Shown one piece after another: positions 27,002 through 35,288 of a DNA stretch of 62,175 nucleotides. Under the pieces are notes generated by a model. It worked only from the letters and a program-made list of their open reading frames with translations. It searched no databases and was not told the origin of the DNA. The first letter of the stretch is position 1. Each line of letters opens with the position of its first letter. Position numbers and translations under genes: made by a program. Source of the DNA: Alphaproteobacteria bacterium (lineage in GTDB: Bacteria; Pseudomonadota; Alphaproteobacteria; Caulobacterales; Caulobacteraceae); contig JAHJOO010000027.1 in the NCBI GenBank assembly GCA_018820275.1, positions 1 through 62,175 of the forward strand, given 5' to 3'.

Positions 27002-27409
27002 ATGAAGGTGCGCGACGTGATGAGCCGGGACGTCCAGGTGGCCCGCCCCAACGACACCCTGCGCGAGGTCGCGGCCCGCATGCGCGCGGGCGACTTCGGC
27101 TTCATGCCCGTGGCCGACGGCGACCGCCTGCTGGGCACGGTGACCGACCGCGACATCGTCGTGCGCGGCCTGGCCGAGGGCGTCGGCCCCGACTCCACCG
27201 TCGACGGCTGCATGACGCGCGACGCCAAATGCGTGCGCGAGGACGACGACCTGAAGTCGGCGCTGGACTCGATGGGCGGGTCGCAGATCCGCCGCCTGCC
27301 GGTGCTGGACAAGGACGAGCGCCTCGTCGGCGTCGTCTCGCTGGGCGACCTGTCCACCCGCGTGAAGGAGAAGTACGCCGGCGAGGCGCTGGAGGAAATC
27401 TCGCGTTAA
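27002..27409 (+). CDS. Two-CBS-domain protein
   Basis: A 135-residue protein made only of two CBS domains (about 5-60 and 74-130). The first has VMSRDVQVARPNDTLREVAARM and GTVTDRDIVVRGL, the second CMTRDAKCVREDDDLKSAL and GVVSLGDLSTR. Stand-alone CBS pairs bind adenosine nucleotides and act as energy or redox sensors for partner proteins; none is obvious here. GAGAGG precedes ATG 27002. It is divergent from the aldehyde dehydrogenase gene, with a 109-base gap. Confidence 0.92.
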   Translation: MKVRDVMSRDVQVARPNDTLREVAARMRAGDFGFMPVADGDRLLGTVTDRDIVVRGLAEGVGPDSTVDGCMTRDAKCVREDDDLKSALDSMGGSQIRRLPVLDKDERLVGVVSLGDLSTRVKEKYAGEALEEISR

Positions 27410-27476
27410 CCGGACGGGCACACGCCACGTTCACCCGCGGGCGCCATCCTCGCCGGTCGAAGGATCGGAGCTGTCG

Positions 27477-28037
27477 ATGGCGCGCGCGCAATTCCAGAAG
27501 GGCCAGAAGGTCTGGGTCGAGTGCGTCGGCGCCTGGGCCCAGATCGAGAAGGTCCAGCCCGTCTGGGCCAAGGGCTTTGAAGAGCCCGTGCGCGTCACCT
27601 ACGACGTCGGCCTGGGCCGGGAATTCCTCGCCCACGAACTGCTGACCCCCGTCGAGGACGTTGCCGGCCGCGACGGCGAGAGCTGGCGCCTGCTGCGGGC
27701 CCGCAACAAGTGGCAGGCGGCCGAGGACTGCCCCCATCATCCCTATCCCGGCAGCTATCCGGTCGTGGTCACCGACCCCGCCGACTGGGGCGGCTGGCGC
27801 GTTCCCGGGGCGGAGTACGACCGCGATCCGGAGCGCATCGAACGCCAGGCCCGCCTGATCGTCGCGGCCCCGGCGCTGGCCGACCTGGCGCGCGACCTCG
27901 TCGAGGCCGTGTCGGACGTGCCGGAGGACGCGCCGCCCCTCATGCTGACCCTGGCCCGCCGCGCCCGCGACCTCCTGCGCGGCGTCGACGAGAATCTCGC
28001 GGCGCCCGAGGCCGCCGCGGCCCCCCGCGCCGCCTGA
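27477..28037 (+). CDS. Conserved hypothetical protein, 186 residues
   Basis: A soluble protein with an SH3-like, tryptophan-rich start (KGQKVWVECVGAWAQIEKVQPVWAKGFEEPVRVTYDVG is the core of this part, about residues 8-45) followed by FLAHELLTPV, a WRLLRARNKWQ segment, and a mostly helical C-terminal half ending in alanines. There is no signal peptide, membrane helix or known catalytic motif. I do not recognise a named family. It lies between the CBS protein and a sensor kinase on the same strand, but a promoter-like sequence after it suggests the kinase is separate. Confidence 0.75.
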   Translation: MARAQFQKGQKVWVECVGAWAQIEKVQPVWAKGFEEPVRVTYDVGLGREFLAHELLTPVEDVAGRDGESWRLLRARNKWQAAEDCPHHPYPGSYPVVVTDPADWGGWRVPGAEYDRDPERIERQARLIVAAPALADLARDLVEAVSDVPEDAPPLMLTLARRARDLLRGVDENLAAPEAAAAPRAA

Positions 28038-28060
28038 CGCAGGTCCGCGCGCGTCGAGGG

Positions 28061-28090
28061 TCGACAGGAATCCGCGACGCAGCCTAGATT
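28061..28090 (+). promoter_or_regulatory. Candidate promoter of the 28127 kinase gene
   Basis: TCGACA (28061-28066) and TAGATT (28085-28090) with 18-base spacing, 37 bases before the TTG start codon of the kinase. Confidence 0.4.
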
Positions 28091-28126
28091 CCCGCCATCG
28101 GGCAATTCGGTCTGGAAGGGGCGCGC

Positions 28127-29977
28127 TTGCGGGGCCGGGACCGGCGCATCACGGGCGAGGGGAGGCGCGCGACGGACCGTCGTCGCGGCCCGCCACCGTG
28201 GGCGCGCATCCTCGTCCTGTTCACGGCGGTGGCCCTCGGCCTCTACGCCCTGTGGGTGACGCGGGCGCACGGCGTCCCCCTCAGCCCCGGGGACCTGACG
28301 CGGGACGGCTGGATCCTGATGATGCCCGCCGCCGTGGGCCTCATGATGATCGGTCTGGTCCTGACCCTGAACGCGCGGCAGGGGGCCATCCGCCGCGAAT
28401 GGGCCGAGACCGAGCAGCGCTTCCGCATCGCCGTCGAAGGCGCGCGCTGCGGCATCTGGGAATGGGACCTGCAGACCGACCAGGTCGACCTGTCCGACTA
28501 TATGGCGGCCCTGCTGGGCATGCCGGGGGGCGTGCACCCGGCCGAGGCGATCCTGACCCGCGTGCACCCCGACTTCCGGGAAACGCTGCGCCATGCGGTC
28601 CGCCAGGCCCAGACCTTCGGCGCCTTCGAGGCGACCTTTCCGGTGCCCGACGCCCAGGGGCGGCCGCGCTGGATCGACGCGCGGGGACAGGCCCAGGGGC
28701 AGCGCGACGAGGCCGGCTTCACCCGGATCATGGGCATGGGGCTGGACATCACCGAGGAGCGTCGCGCCAAGGCCCAGGCCCAGGCCGCCGAGGGCCGGCT
28801 GCGCGACGGCATCGAGAGCGTCACCGACGCCTTCGTCCTGTTCGACCGGCACGATCGCCTGATCCTCTGGAACCGTGCCTTCGAGGACGCCTTCGGCTTC
28901 CAGCCCGGCGCGGTCAAGCGCGGCGCGCTGAAGGACGAACTGAACCGCATCGCCGCCCTCGCGGTGAAGTCCGACCAGCCGGCCACCGGCGGCCGCGTGG
29001 GCGCGCGCGAGCTGGAGCTGCACGACGGGCGCTGGCTGCAGGTCGCCGAGCGCTTCACCGGCGATGGCGGCACCGTCGTCACCGCCGCCGACGTCACCGC
29101 CATCAAGCGGCAGGAGGAGGAGCGGCGTAAATCCACCGAACGGCTGCGGATCATGGTGTCCCAGCTGGAGTCCAGCCAGGAGAAGCTGGCGCTGCTGGCC
29201 CGCAAGTACGAGGTCGCCATGACCCGCGCCGAGGCGGCCAACCAGGCCAAGTCCGAGTTCCTGGCCAACATGAGCCACGAACTGCGCACGCCGCTGAACG
29301 CCATCAACGGCTTCTCGGAGATCATGTCGGCCGAGATGTTCGGCCCGCTCGGCGACGCCCGCTACAAGGGCTACGCCGCCGACATCCTGAAATCCGGCCA
29401 GCATCTGCTCAGCCTGATCAACGACATCCTCGACATGGCCAAGATCGAGGCCGGCAAGATGACGCTGCACTACGAGACGGTGTCGATGAAGGAACTCTGC
29501 GACGACGCCCTGGGGCTGATGCGTGGCAAGATCGAGGAGGCCGGCCTGACCGCCGCCCTCGACGCCCCCGACCTGCCCGACGTGGACGCCGATCATCGCG
29601 GCCTGAAGCAGGTGCTGCTGAACCTCATCTCCAATGCGGTGAAGTTCACTCCGGAGGGCGGCTCGATCGTCGTGGCCCTGTCCCAGCCGGACCGGGACCA
29701 CGTCCGGGTGTCGGTGACCGACACCGGCATCGGCATCGCGGCCGAGGACCTGGCCCGTCTGGCCCGTCCGTTCGAACAGGTCGAGGGCCAGCACTCCAAG
29801 ACCACCCAGGGCACCGGCCTGGGCCTTGCCCTGACCAAGTCCCTGGTCGAGATGCACGGCGGCGCGCTCAGCCTCCAGAGCGAGCCGGGCCGGGGCACCA
29901 CCGTCGGCTTTACCCTGCCGATCCGCAAGCCGACGCCGGCGGCGGCCCCCATGCCCGCGGCCGCCCGCGCGGCCTGA
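28127..29977 (+). CDS. Membrane-anchored PAS sensor histidine kinase with PleC/DivJ-like core
   Basis: A 616-residue hybrid-free sensor kinase. Two membrane helices (about 27-45 and 62-82) enclose only a short periplasmic loop; two PAS domains (about 95-212 and 224-330) and a coiled coil lead to HisKA with FLANMSHELRTPLNAINGF (His384) and HATPase_c with FEQVEGQHSKTTQGTGLGLAL. The last motif and the GFSEIMSAEMFGPLGD segment resemble the PleC/DivJ group that acts on DivK/PleD in Caulobacterales, but PleC of Caulobacter is larger with a big periplasmic domain, so the exact identity is open. The start is TTG 28127, with AAGGGG upstream; the next in-frame ATG would remove the first membrane helix. 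Confidence 0.88.
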   Translation: MRGRDRRITGEGRRATDRRRGPPPWARILVLFTAVALGLYALWVTRAHGVPLSPGDLTRDGWILMMPAAVGLMMIGLVLTLNARQGAIRREWAETEQRFRIAVEGARCGIWEWDLQTDQVDLSDYMAALLGMPGGVHPAEAILTRVHPDFRETLRHAVRQAQTFGAFEATFPVPDAQGRPRWIDARGQAQGQRDEAGFTRIMGMGLDITEERRAKAQAQAAEGRLRDGIESVTDAFVLFDRHDRLILWNRAFEDAFGFQPGAVKRGALKDELNRIAALAVKSDQPATGGRVGARELELHDGRWLQVAERFTGDGGTVVTAADVTAIKRQEEERRKSTERLRIMVSQLESSQEKLALLARKYEVAMTRAEAANQAKSEFLANMSHELRTPLNAINGFSEIMSAEMFGPLGDARYKGYAADILKSGQHLLSLINDILDMAKIEAGKMTLHYETVSMKELCDDALGLMRGKIEEAGLTAALDAPDLPDVDADHRGLKQVLLNLISNAVKFTPEGGSIVVALSQPDRDHVRVSVTDTGIGIAAEDLARLARPFEQVEGQHSKTTQGTGLGLALTKSLVEMHGGALSLQSEPGRGTTVGFTLPIRKPTPAAAPMPAAARAA

Positions 29978-30058
29978 CGCCGCATTACGGCACCGTAACT
30001 ATCGCCGTCTTGCCGCCCTGATAGGGTCCGCCGACCCCCTTTTCCCGGAGCCCCGGCC

Positions 30059-32920
30059 ATGATCCGTCCCCGCCCCTTCCGCGCCGTCCTGCTCGCCGCC
30101 TCGGCCCTGACGATCCTGACCGCCGGCGCCGGCCCGGCCCTGGCCCAGGACGCCGCGTCCATCGTCGTGCCGCCGCTGCAGTACACCCACCGCGAGCTGC
30201 CCAACGGCCTCGACGTCTACGCCATGCCCGATCCCACCGCGGGGACCGTCACCGTCCAGGTCTGGTACGACGTCGGCGGCAAGGACGACCCCGAGGGCCG
30301 CTCCGGCTTCGCCCACCTGTTCGAGCACATCCTCAGCCGCAAGACGGTCAACATCCCGTACGGCCAGATCTCGACCTGGGTCGAGAACGCCGGCGGCAGC
30401 CGCAACGCCTCCACCGGCCAGGACTTCACCAACTACTACGAGACGGTCCCGCCCGAGTATCTGGAGACCATGCTCTGGACCCACGCCGAGCGCATGGCCC
30501 GTCCGGTGGTCGACCAGGCCGTGTTCGACGCCGAACGCTCGATCGTGAAGGAGGAGCTGCGCCAGCGCGTCTATGCCCCGCCGTACGGCCGGCTGGGCGT
30601 GTTCTTCATCGGCGACAACAGCTTCGACGAGAGCATCTACCGCCGCAGCGTGATCGGCTCGATCGAACAGCTGGACGCCGCCACCATCGACGACGCCCGC
30701 GCCTTCCACGAGGCCTACTACCGGCCCGCCACCGCGACCCTCATCGTCTCGGGCAATTTCGACCCGGCCCAGCTGGACCGCTGGGTCGACCAGTATTTCG
30801 GCGACATTCCGAACCCGGAGCGTCCGGTGCCCGTGCTCACGCGCCCGGTCGAGACGCCGCGCGTCCAGCCGCGCGACGTCGTCGCCTATGCCCCCAATGT
30901 GCCGCTGCCCGCCGTCGGCCGCATCTGGCCCGGCGTGCCGGCCGACCATCCCGACGCGGCGGCGCTGGACGTGTTGCAGGGCATCCTGTCCCGCGGCCAG
31001 AACAGCCGCCTGTATCAGCGGCTGGTGTACACGGATCAGGTGGCCACCAGCGCCTCCTTCGGGGTCAACACCATGGAGGAGGACGGCGTCGTTTCCGGCA
31101 CCGTCATCGTCGCCCAGGGCAAGTCTCTGGAGGCGGCCGAGACCTCTTACGACGCCGTGATCGCCGAGATCCGGACCAACCCCGTCACCCGGGCCGAGCT
31201 GGACGAGGCCAAGACCGAGATCGTCGCCTCCGAACTGCGCCAGCGCGAGACCGCGTCGGGCCGCGCCTTCATCCTCGGCCAGGCCCTGGTGTCCGAGGGC
31301 GACCCCGGGGCGCCCGACGCGCGCCTCGCCGCCATCCAGGCCGTGACCGCCGACGACGTGTTGCGCGTCGCCCGCACCTATCTGCGCGACGACGCCGTGG
31401 TCCGCGTCCGCTATCTCGACGAATCGCAGCGGCCCGAGGGCGTGCCCGAGGACTCGTGGCGCAACCCCGCCCCGGTCCCGACCTTTGTCTCGGTGCCCCC
31501 GGCGATCCTGCCGCCGAACGAGCTTCGGCCCGAGGGCCAGCGGATGGCCCCGCCGGCCCCGGGTGCCGCCCGCGTCGCCGCCGTCCCCGCGGTGGCCGAG
31601 CGCACCCTGCCCAACGGCCTGCGCGTCATCGTGGCCAAGTCGACCGACCTGCCGATCATCAACGCCCAGCTGATCATCGGCGGCGGCGCGGCGGGCGATC
31701 CCGAGGGCCGCATGGGTCTGGCGTCCGGCACGGCCGGCCTCGCCCGCGAAGGCGCCGGCGGCCGCACGGCGCCCCAGATCGCCGCCTCGCTGGAATCGCT
31801 CGGGGCCTCGATCGGCGCGGGTGCCGGGGCGGACGCGACCGTGGTCTCGCTGTCGGCCCCGGTGGCCTCGCTTGACCGTGCCGGCCCCATCTTCGCCGAC
31901 GTCGTCCAGCGTCCCGACTTCCCGGCGCCCGAGCTGGAGCGTCAGCGGACGCGGGCCATCAACGGCCTGCGCGTTGCCCTGCGCGACCCGGCCGCCCTCG
32001 CGGGGGCCGCGCTGGACCGCCTCGTCTATGGTGCCGCCCCCTACGGCGCGCCGGCGTCCGGCACGGCCGAGAGCCTGGCGGCGATGACGCGCGAGGACGT
32101 GGTGGCCCACCATGCCCGCTGGTGGCGGCCCGACAACGCGGCGCTGGTGATCACCGGCGGCATGGATCCGGAAGCCGCCTTCGCCTTCGCCGAGGCCACC
32201 TTCGGCGACTGGGACCGGCCCGCCGGGGCCGCGCCGCAGATCGCCGACCGGGCCGGCGAGCCGACGCCGCCCCGCGTTCTGGTGATCGACATGCCGGGCG
32301 CCGGTCAGGCGGCGGTCGCCGTGGCCGTGCGCGGCCCGGACCGCGGCGCGGACGACTGGGCCGCGGCCACCGTGGCCAACGCCGTCATCGGCGGCGGCAG
32401 CGGCGGGCGTCTGTTCAACGAGGTGCGGGCCAAGCGCGGTCTCAGCTACGGCGCCTACTCCAGCCTGTCGGCCCGCGCCGACGGCTCGGTCCTGACCGCC
32501 ACCACCCAGACCAAGAACGAAAGCGCCACCGAGGTCGTGGGCCTGGTGCTGGCCGAGATCGACCGGCTGGGGACGGAGCCGCTGCCCGACCAGACCGTCA
32601 GCGACCGCGAGAATTTCGTGCTGGGCGGCTTCTCCCGCTCGCTGGAGACCACCGGCGGCCTCGGCGGCTTCATCGGATCGACCGTGGTTCTGGGTCTGCC
32701 CCTGTCCGAGATCGAGACCTGGCCGACCCGTCTGCGCGCCACCGACCCGGCCGCGGTGTCGGCCGTGGCCGGGCGCTGGCTGGGACGCGAGCGCGCCTAC
32801 GTCGTCGTGGTCGGCGACGCCTCGCAGTTCCTGGACTCGATGCGCGCGGCCCATCCCGACCTGGTGGTGATCAAGGCCGAGGAAGTCGACCTCAACGCCG
32901 CGGATCTGGGCATCGAGTGA
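30059..32920 (+). CDS. Periplasmic M16-family zinc peptidase (fused two-half type)
   Basis: A 953-residue peptidase with a signal peptide (cleavage near ALA-QD, about 29/30). The N-terminal half has the inverted zinc motif HLFEH (86-90) and the downstream glutamate in AERSIVKEEL. The C-terminal half repeats the fold from about residue 520 (TLPNGLRVIVAKS) but at the matching place reads GLASGTAGL, so it is catalytically dead and only completes the clamshell, as in long M16 proteins. Family members degrade short peptides. It begins 81 bases after the kinase; a small palindrome (TACGGCACCGTA) lies in the gap. Confidence 0.95.
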   Translation: MIRPRPFRAVLLAASALTILTAGAGPALAQDAASIVVPPLQYTHRELPNGLDVYAMPDPTAGTVTVQVWYDVGGKDDPEGRSGFAHLFEHILSRKTVNIPYGQISTWVENAGGSRNASTGQDFTNYYETVPPEYLETMLWTHAERMARPVVDQAVFDAERSIVKEELRQRVYAPPYGRLGVFFIGDNSFDESIYRRSVIGSIEQLDAATIDDARAFHEAYYRPATATLIVSGNFDPAQLDRWVDQYFGDIPNPERPVPVLTRPVETPRVQPRDVVAYAPNVPLPAVGRIWPGVPADHPDAAALDVLQGILSRGQNSRLYQRLVYTDQVATSASFGVNTMEEDGVVSGTVIVAQGKSLEAAETSYDAVIAEIRTNPVTRAELDEAKTEIVASELRQRETASGRAFILGQALVSEGDPGAPDARLAAIQAVTADDVLRVARTYLRDDAVVRVRYLDESQRPEGVPEDSWRNPAPVPTFVSVPPAILPPNELRPEGQRMAPPAPGAARVAAVPAVAERTLPNGLRVIVAKSTDLPIINAQLIIGGGAAGDPEGRMGLASGTAGLAREGAGGRTAPQIAASLESLGASIGAGAGADATVVSLSAPVASLDRAGPIFADVVQRPDFPAPELERQRTRAINGLRVALRDPAALAGAALDRLVYGAAPYGAPASGTAESLAAMTREDVVAHHARWWRPDNAALVITGGMDPEAAFAFAEATFGDWDRPAGAAPQIADRAGEPTPPRVLVIDMPGAGQAAVAVAVRGPDRGADDWAAATVANAVIGGGSGGRLFNEVRAKRGLSYGAYSSLSARADGSVLTATTQTKNESATEVVGLVLAEIDRLGTEPLPDQTVSDRENFVLGGFSRSLETTGGLGGFIGSTVVLGLPLSEIETWPTRLRATDPAAVSAVAGRWLGRERAYVVVVGDASQFLDSMRAAHPDLVVIKAEEVDLNAADLGIE

Positions 32921-32938
32921 CCGCGGCCGGCGGCGCGC

Positions 32939-33145
32939 CTAGTGCGTGCCGCCGGGGCTGCGGCCGCGCACGATGTCCTTGTTCTTCGCCGTGGTCTTGG
33001 GTCCCTGGTAGCCCGTGTCCGCGGCGTGTTCCTCGGCGCGCGTGCGGGTGCCGCCGAAATGGGCCTCGCCCTCCAGGTCGGGATCGTCCACCGCCCCGCC
33101 GCGGGGGAAGTCGGTTTCGCTGTTGGTCTGACGCAGATCGCTCAT
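32939..33145 (-). CDS. Small hydrophilic protein, possibly stress-related
   Basis: A 68-residue, charged, glycine-rich protein without hydrophobic stretches (MSDLRQTNSETDFPRGG to GRSPGGTH), predicted to be disordered. Upstream on the same strand are a GGAAC-N16-GGTT element, close to the GGAAC-N16-CGTT promoters used by the general-stress sigma factor of alphaproteobacteria, and a hairpin covering the GAGAGGAG ribosome binding site. A role in general stress is inferred from this context only. No family is recognised. Confidence 0.6.
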   Translation of the reverse strand: MSDLRQTNSETDFPRGGAVDDPDLEGEAHFGGTRTRAEEHAADTGYQGPKTTAKNKDIVRGRSPGGTH

Positions 33146-33153
33146 CGGGGACT

Positions 33154-33197
33154 CCTCTCTGTGAGAGGACTCAACCGGTCCCGGCGCGGACCGTTCC
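33154..33197 (-). promoter_or_regulatory. EcfG-like promoter and ribosome-binding-site hairpin
   Basis: On the - strand GGAAC (33197-33193), a 16-base spacer and GGTT (33176-33173) give three of four matches to the -10 CGTT with a perfect -35. Just downstream CCTCTC-ACA-GAGAGG (33168-33154) forms a hairpin whose right arm is the ribosome binding site of the 68-residue protein. Confidence 0.4.
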
Positions 33198-33199
33198 CC

Positions 33200-33874
33200 T
33201 CAGCGGCCGGCGCGGAACGCCTTGACCGCGTCCACCGCCTTGCGCACCTCGGCCTCGATCGCGGCCCAGTCGCCGGCCTTCACGGCGGCGTCGGTGATCA
33301 GCTTCGAGCCCATGCCGGCCGCGACGATGCCGCTGCCGAACCACTTCGCGATCGAGGCCGCATCCGGATCGACCCCGCCCGTCGGCATGATCCGGGTCCA
33401 GGGCATGGGGCCCAGCACCGCCTTGACGAAGTCCGGCCCGCCGACGCTGGCGCCGGGGAACAGTTTGACGATGTCGCAGCCCAGCTCGTGCGCCCTGATG
33501 ATCTCGCTCACCGAGCCGCAGCCCGGGAAGTAGGCGACCCTGCGGCGGTTGCAGGCGACCGCCACCTCCTCGACCAGCCCCGGGCTGACGACGAAGCGCG
33601 CGCCCCGGTTCAGGAAGGTCGAGGCCGTGCCCGCGTCGATCACCGAACCGATGCCCGGGATCACGTCGGGGTCGGACTTCTGCAGCTCGCGCGCGATCTC
33701 TCCGAACAGGTCGACGGCGAAGTCGCCCCGGTTGGTGAACTCCACCACCGGCGCCCCGCCCCGCGCGCAGGCCCGGATCACGTTCAGGCAGACCTCTGGG
33801 TCCGCATGATAGAAGACCGGGCACACGCCCTGCGCCTCCAGGCCAGTCAGCACGCTCAGACGGTCGTGGGGCAT
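33200..33874 (-). CDS. eda: KDPG/KHG aldolase
   Basis: A class I aldolase of 224 residues that splits 2-keto-3-deoxy-6-phosphogluconate to pyruvate and glyceraldehyde-3-phosphate (Entner-Doudoroff pathway) and may act on 4-hydroxy-2-oxoglutarate. The Schiff-base lysine is Lys137 in CDIVKLFPG, and the catalytic glutamate is Glu45 in VVEFTNRG. IMPTGGVDPD near the end binds phosphate. The start ATG 33874 fits the usual N-terminus. No edd, zwf or glucokinase gene is next to it. Its upstream gap holds a GAAA-hairpin repeat. Confidence 0.92.
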   Translation of the reverse strand: MPHDRLSVLTGLEAQGVCPVFYHADPEVCLNVIRACARGGAPVVEFTNRGDFAVDLFGEIARELQKSDPDVIPGIGSVIDAGTASTFLNRGARFVVSPGLVEEVAVACNRRRVAYFPGCGSVSEIIRAHELGCDIVKLFPGASVGGPDFVKAVLGPMPWTRIMPTGGVDPDAASIAKWFGSGIVAAGMGSKLITDAAVKAGDWAAIEAEVRKAVDAVKAFRAGR

Positions 33875-33882
33875 TTCAAACT

Positions 33883-34010
33883 CCGCTCATCCCCGCGAAA
33901 GCGGGGACCCAGGCCTTTGGGCGAACGGCGTCGCCGCGACCCGCCCTTGCTTATCCCACGCCGCGGGCCTCACGAAAGCACCGGGCTCCGGCTTTCGCCG
34001 GGATGAGCGG
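33883..34010. repeat. Inverted pair of GAAA-loop hairpin repeats
   Basis: The left unit 33883-33912 and the right unit 33981-34010 are inverted copies (both start CCGCTCATCCC from the outside). Each can form its own hairpin with a GAAA loop: CCCCGC-GAAA-GCGGGG on the left, and CCGGC-GAAA-GCCGG (read on the - strand) on the right. The right unit lies inside the 3' end of the 33970 hydrolase gene. A related hairpin occurs at 60362. Confidence 0.8.
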
Positions 34011-34749
34011 ACACTTGGTGTTTCGCCATCTCCACCACCCGCCCGACCATCGCGCTCTCCGCGTCCCGCAGCGGGTCCAGCACGGTGAAGTGGTCGGCGC
34101 CCGCAACCACCTCCACCCGCGTCTCCACGCCCCGCGCGCCCCACAGCGCCGCCATGTCGCGCGACTGGCGGAGGAACTCGGCGCTCTCCTCGCCGCCGAC
34201 CCAGCAGTCCAGCAGGGTGCCGCCCGGCGTCGATCCGTCCGGCGCCGGCCAGCGGGTGACGCTGAGCGCCCGCGCCTCCATCAGGTCCAGCCCCAGCGCG
34301 ACGTTCAATGACGTCGGGATCAGCGGCTCCAGATCGAACACGCCGCTGAGGGCCAGGGCGGCGGACGCCCGCCCTTCCGACAGCATGGCCGCCGCCATGT
34401 GGCCGCCGGCGGAGTGGCCGAAGACGACTGGCCGCACGGCCGTGCGCGCCCGCACCGCCTCCACCGCCGCGCGCGCCTGCGCCACGATCCGCCCCAGCCG
34501 CACCGCGGGCGCGAGGTCATAGGACGGGATGGCCACGCCCACGCCGCGCGCCACCAGCGCCGGCGCGATCCAGCTGAACCAGCTTCGGTCCAGCGCCTGC
34601 CAGTAGCCGCCGTGCAGGAAGACCGCGACGGGCGCGCCTTCCCCCGCCTCGAACAAATCCATCACCTCCCGCGCGCCCGGCCCATAACGCAGCTCGACCG
34701 GGGGATGCGCCGCCCGCGCCGCCTCGCCGCCGGACGTCCAGCGCGCCAT
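33970..34749 (-). CDS. Alpha/beta hydrolase, kynurenine formamidase-like
   Basis: A 259-residue serine hydrolase. HGGYW (46-50) is the oxyanion motif of the arylformamidase (KynB/AFMID-like) group, the nucleophile elbow is GHSAGG with Ser113, and the catalytic histidine lies in AGADHFTVL. Substrate may be N-formylkynurenine or another small ester/amide; no tryptophan-catabolic gene is adjacent. The last 13 or so residues (SAHPGESRSPV...) are encoded by a GAAA-hairpin repeat, so the original stop was probably overrun and the tail is not part of the fold. Confidence 0.85.
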   Translation of the reverse strand: MARWTSGGEAARAAHPPVELRYGPGAREVMDLFEAGEGAPVAVFLHGGYWQALDRSWFSWIAPALVARGVGVAIPSYDLAPAVRLGRIVAQARAAVEAVRARTAVRPVVFGHSAGGHMAAAMLSEGRASAALALSGVFDLEPLIPTSLNVALGLDLMEARALSVTRWPAPDGSTPGGTLLDCWVGGEESAEFLRQSRDMAALWGARGVETRVEVVAGADHFTVLDPLRDAESAMVGRVVEMAKHQVSAHPGESRSPVLS

Positions 34750-34824
34750 GACGGCCGGATGGTCCGGGACGCGGGCGCGGTTGTTGTATTCGGCTTCGAG
34801 GTCCAGGGCGGGGGCTCCGCGAGA

Positions 34825-34923
34825 GGGCTTAGGGCTTAGGGCTTAGGGCTTAGGGTGGGGATGATCCGCCGTCGACGACTGGCCCGCGATCGGACTAAGC
34901 CCTAAGACCTGAGACCTAAGCCC
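34825..34923. repeat. Palindromic element with four + four heptamer arms (GGGCTTA type)
   Basis: The left arm is four exact tandem GGGCTTA units (34825-34852). The right arm is four inverted units (34896-34923), TAAGCCC, TAAGACC, TGAGACC and TAAGCCC, separated by a 43-base spacer. It fills the gap between the divergent hydrolase and RAM-domain genes. It has the same architecture as 39087-39154 and 60976-61067. Confidence 0.85.
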
Positions 34924-34941
34924 TCACGCGGAGCGTGCCCC

Positions 34942-35199
34942 ATGATGACCGCCATCTTCGTCTTCATCAAATGCGAGCTGGGCCACGCCAACGACGTGGC
35001 GGCCGACATGGTCGACAACGTCGAACATGTGTCGGAGGTCTATTCGACGTCGGGCCAGTACGACCTGCTGGCCAAGTTCAACCTGCCCAAAGACATGGAC
35101 ATCGGGACCTTCGTGACGAAGTCCGTGCAGACGCGGCCGCACATCCGCGACACCTTCACCGTCATCACCTTCTCGCCCTTCCTGCCGACGAAGGGCTGA
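34942..35199 (+). CDS. Stand-alone Lrp/AsnC ligand-binding (RAM) domain protein
   Basis: An 85-residue protein that is only the RAM domain of Lrp/AsnC regulators: TAIFVFIKCELGHANDVA, then EVYSTSGQYDLLAKFNL and FTVITFSPFLP. There is no DNA-binding domain. Such stand-alone RAM proteins form rings and bind amino acids, perhaps modulating full-length Lrp proteins. Two consecutive ATG codons (34942, 34945) are possible starts. The heptamer-arm repeat ends 18 bases before it. Confidence 0.9.
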   Translation: MMTAIFVFIKCELGHANDVAADMVDNVEHVSEVYSTSGQYDLLAKFNLPKDMDIGTFVTKSVQTRPHIRDTFTVITFSPFLPTKG

Positions 35200-35288
35200 G
35201 GCCCGGAGGCCACACCCGCCCGCGGATCGCTCCGCACGCGGAACGCCCGGCCCCGAGTCCGCATTGCTCCGGTTCAAGGAGCTTGACC

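Noticed and set aside
26893..27357. A longer aldehyde dehydrogenase with a 155-residue N-terminal extension
   Set aside because: The extension is antisense to the CBS-domain gene, has no family similarity and would give an abnormal ALDH length.
30000..32854. A 951-residue open frame opposite the M16 peptidase, and similar long frames opposite the S46 peptidases (7558-9633, 36936-39056)
   Set aside because: These arise from GC-rich codon bias on the real strand. The opposite frames show low-complexity composition (His/Arg/Gln/Gly-rich), no domains and no start signals, while the real genes have complete catalytic motifs.
34825..34855. TTAGGG-like tandem repeat, resembling telomere DNA
   Set aside because: The unit is a heptamer (GGGCTTA), only four copies, with an inverted partner arm. 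It is an interspersed bacterial repeat, not a telomere.
35240..35265. GGAAC ... CATT as a stress promoter of the 101-residue protein gene
   Set aside because: The spacing is 17 and the -10 matches poorly; too weak to list as a site.
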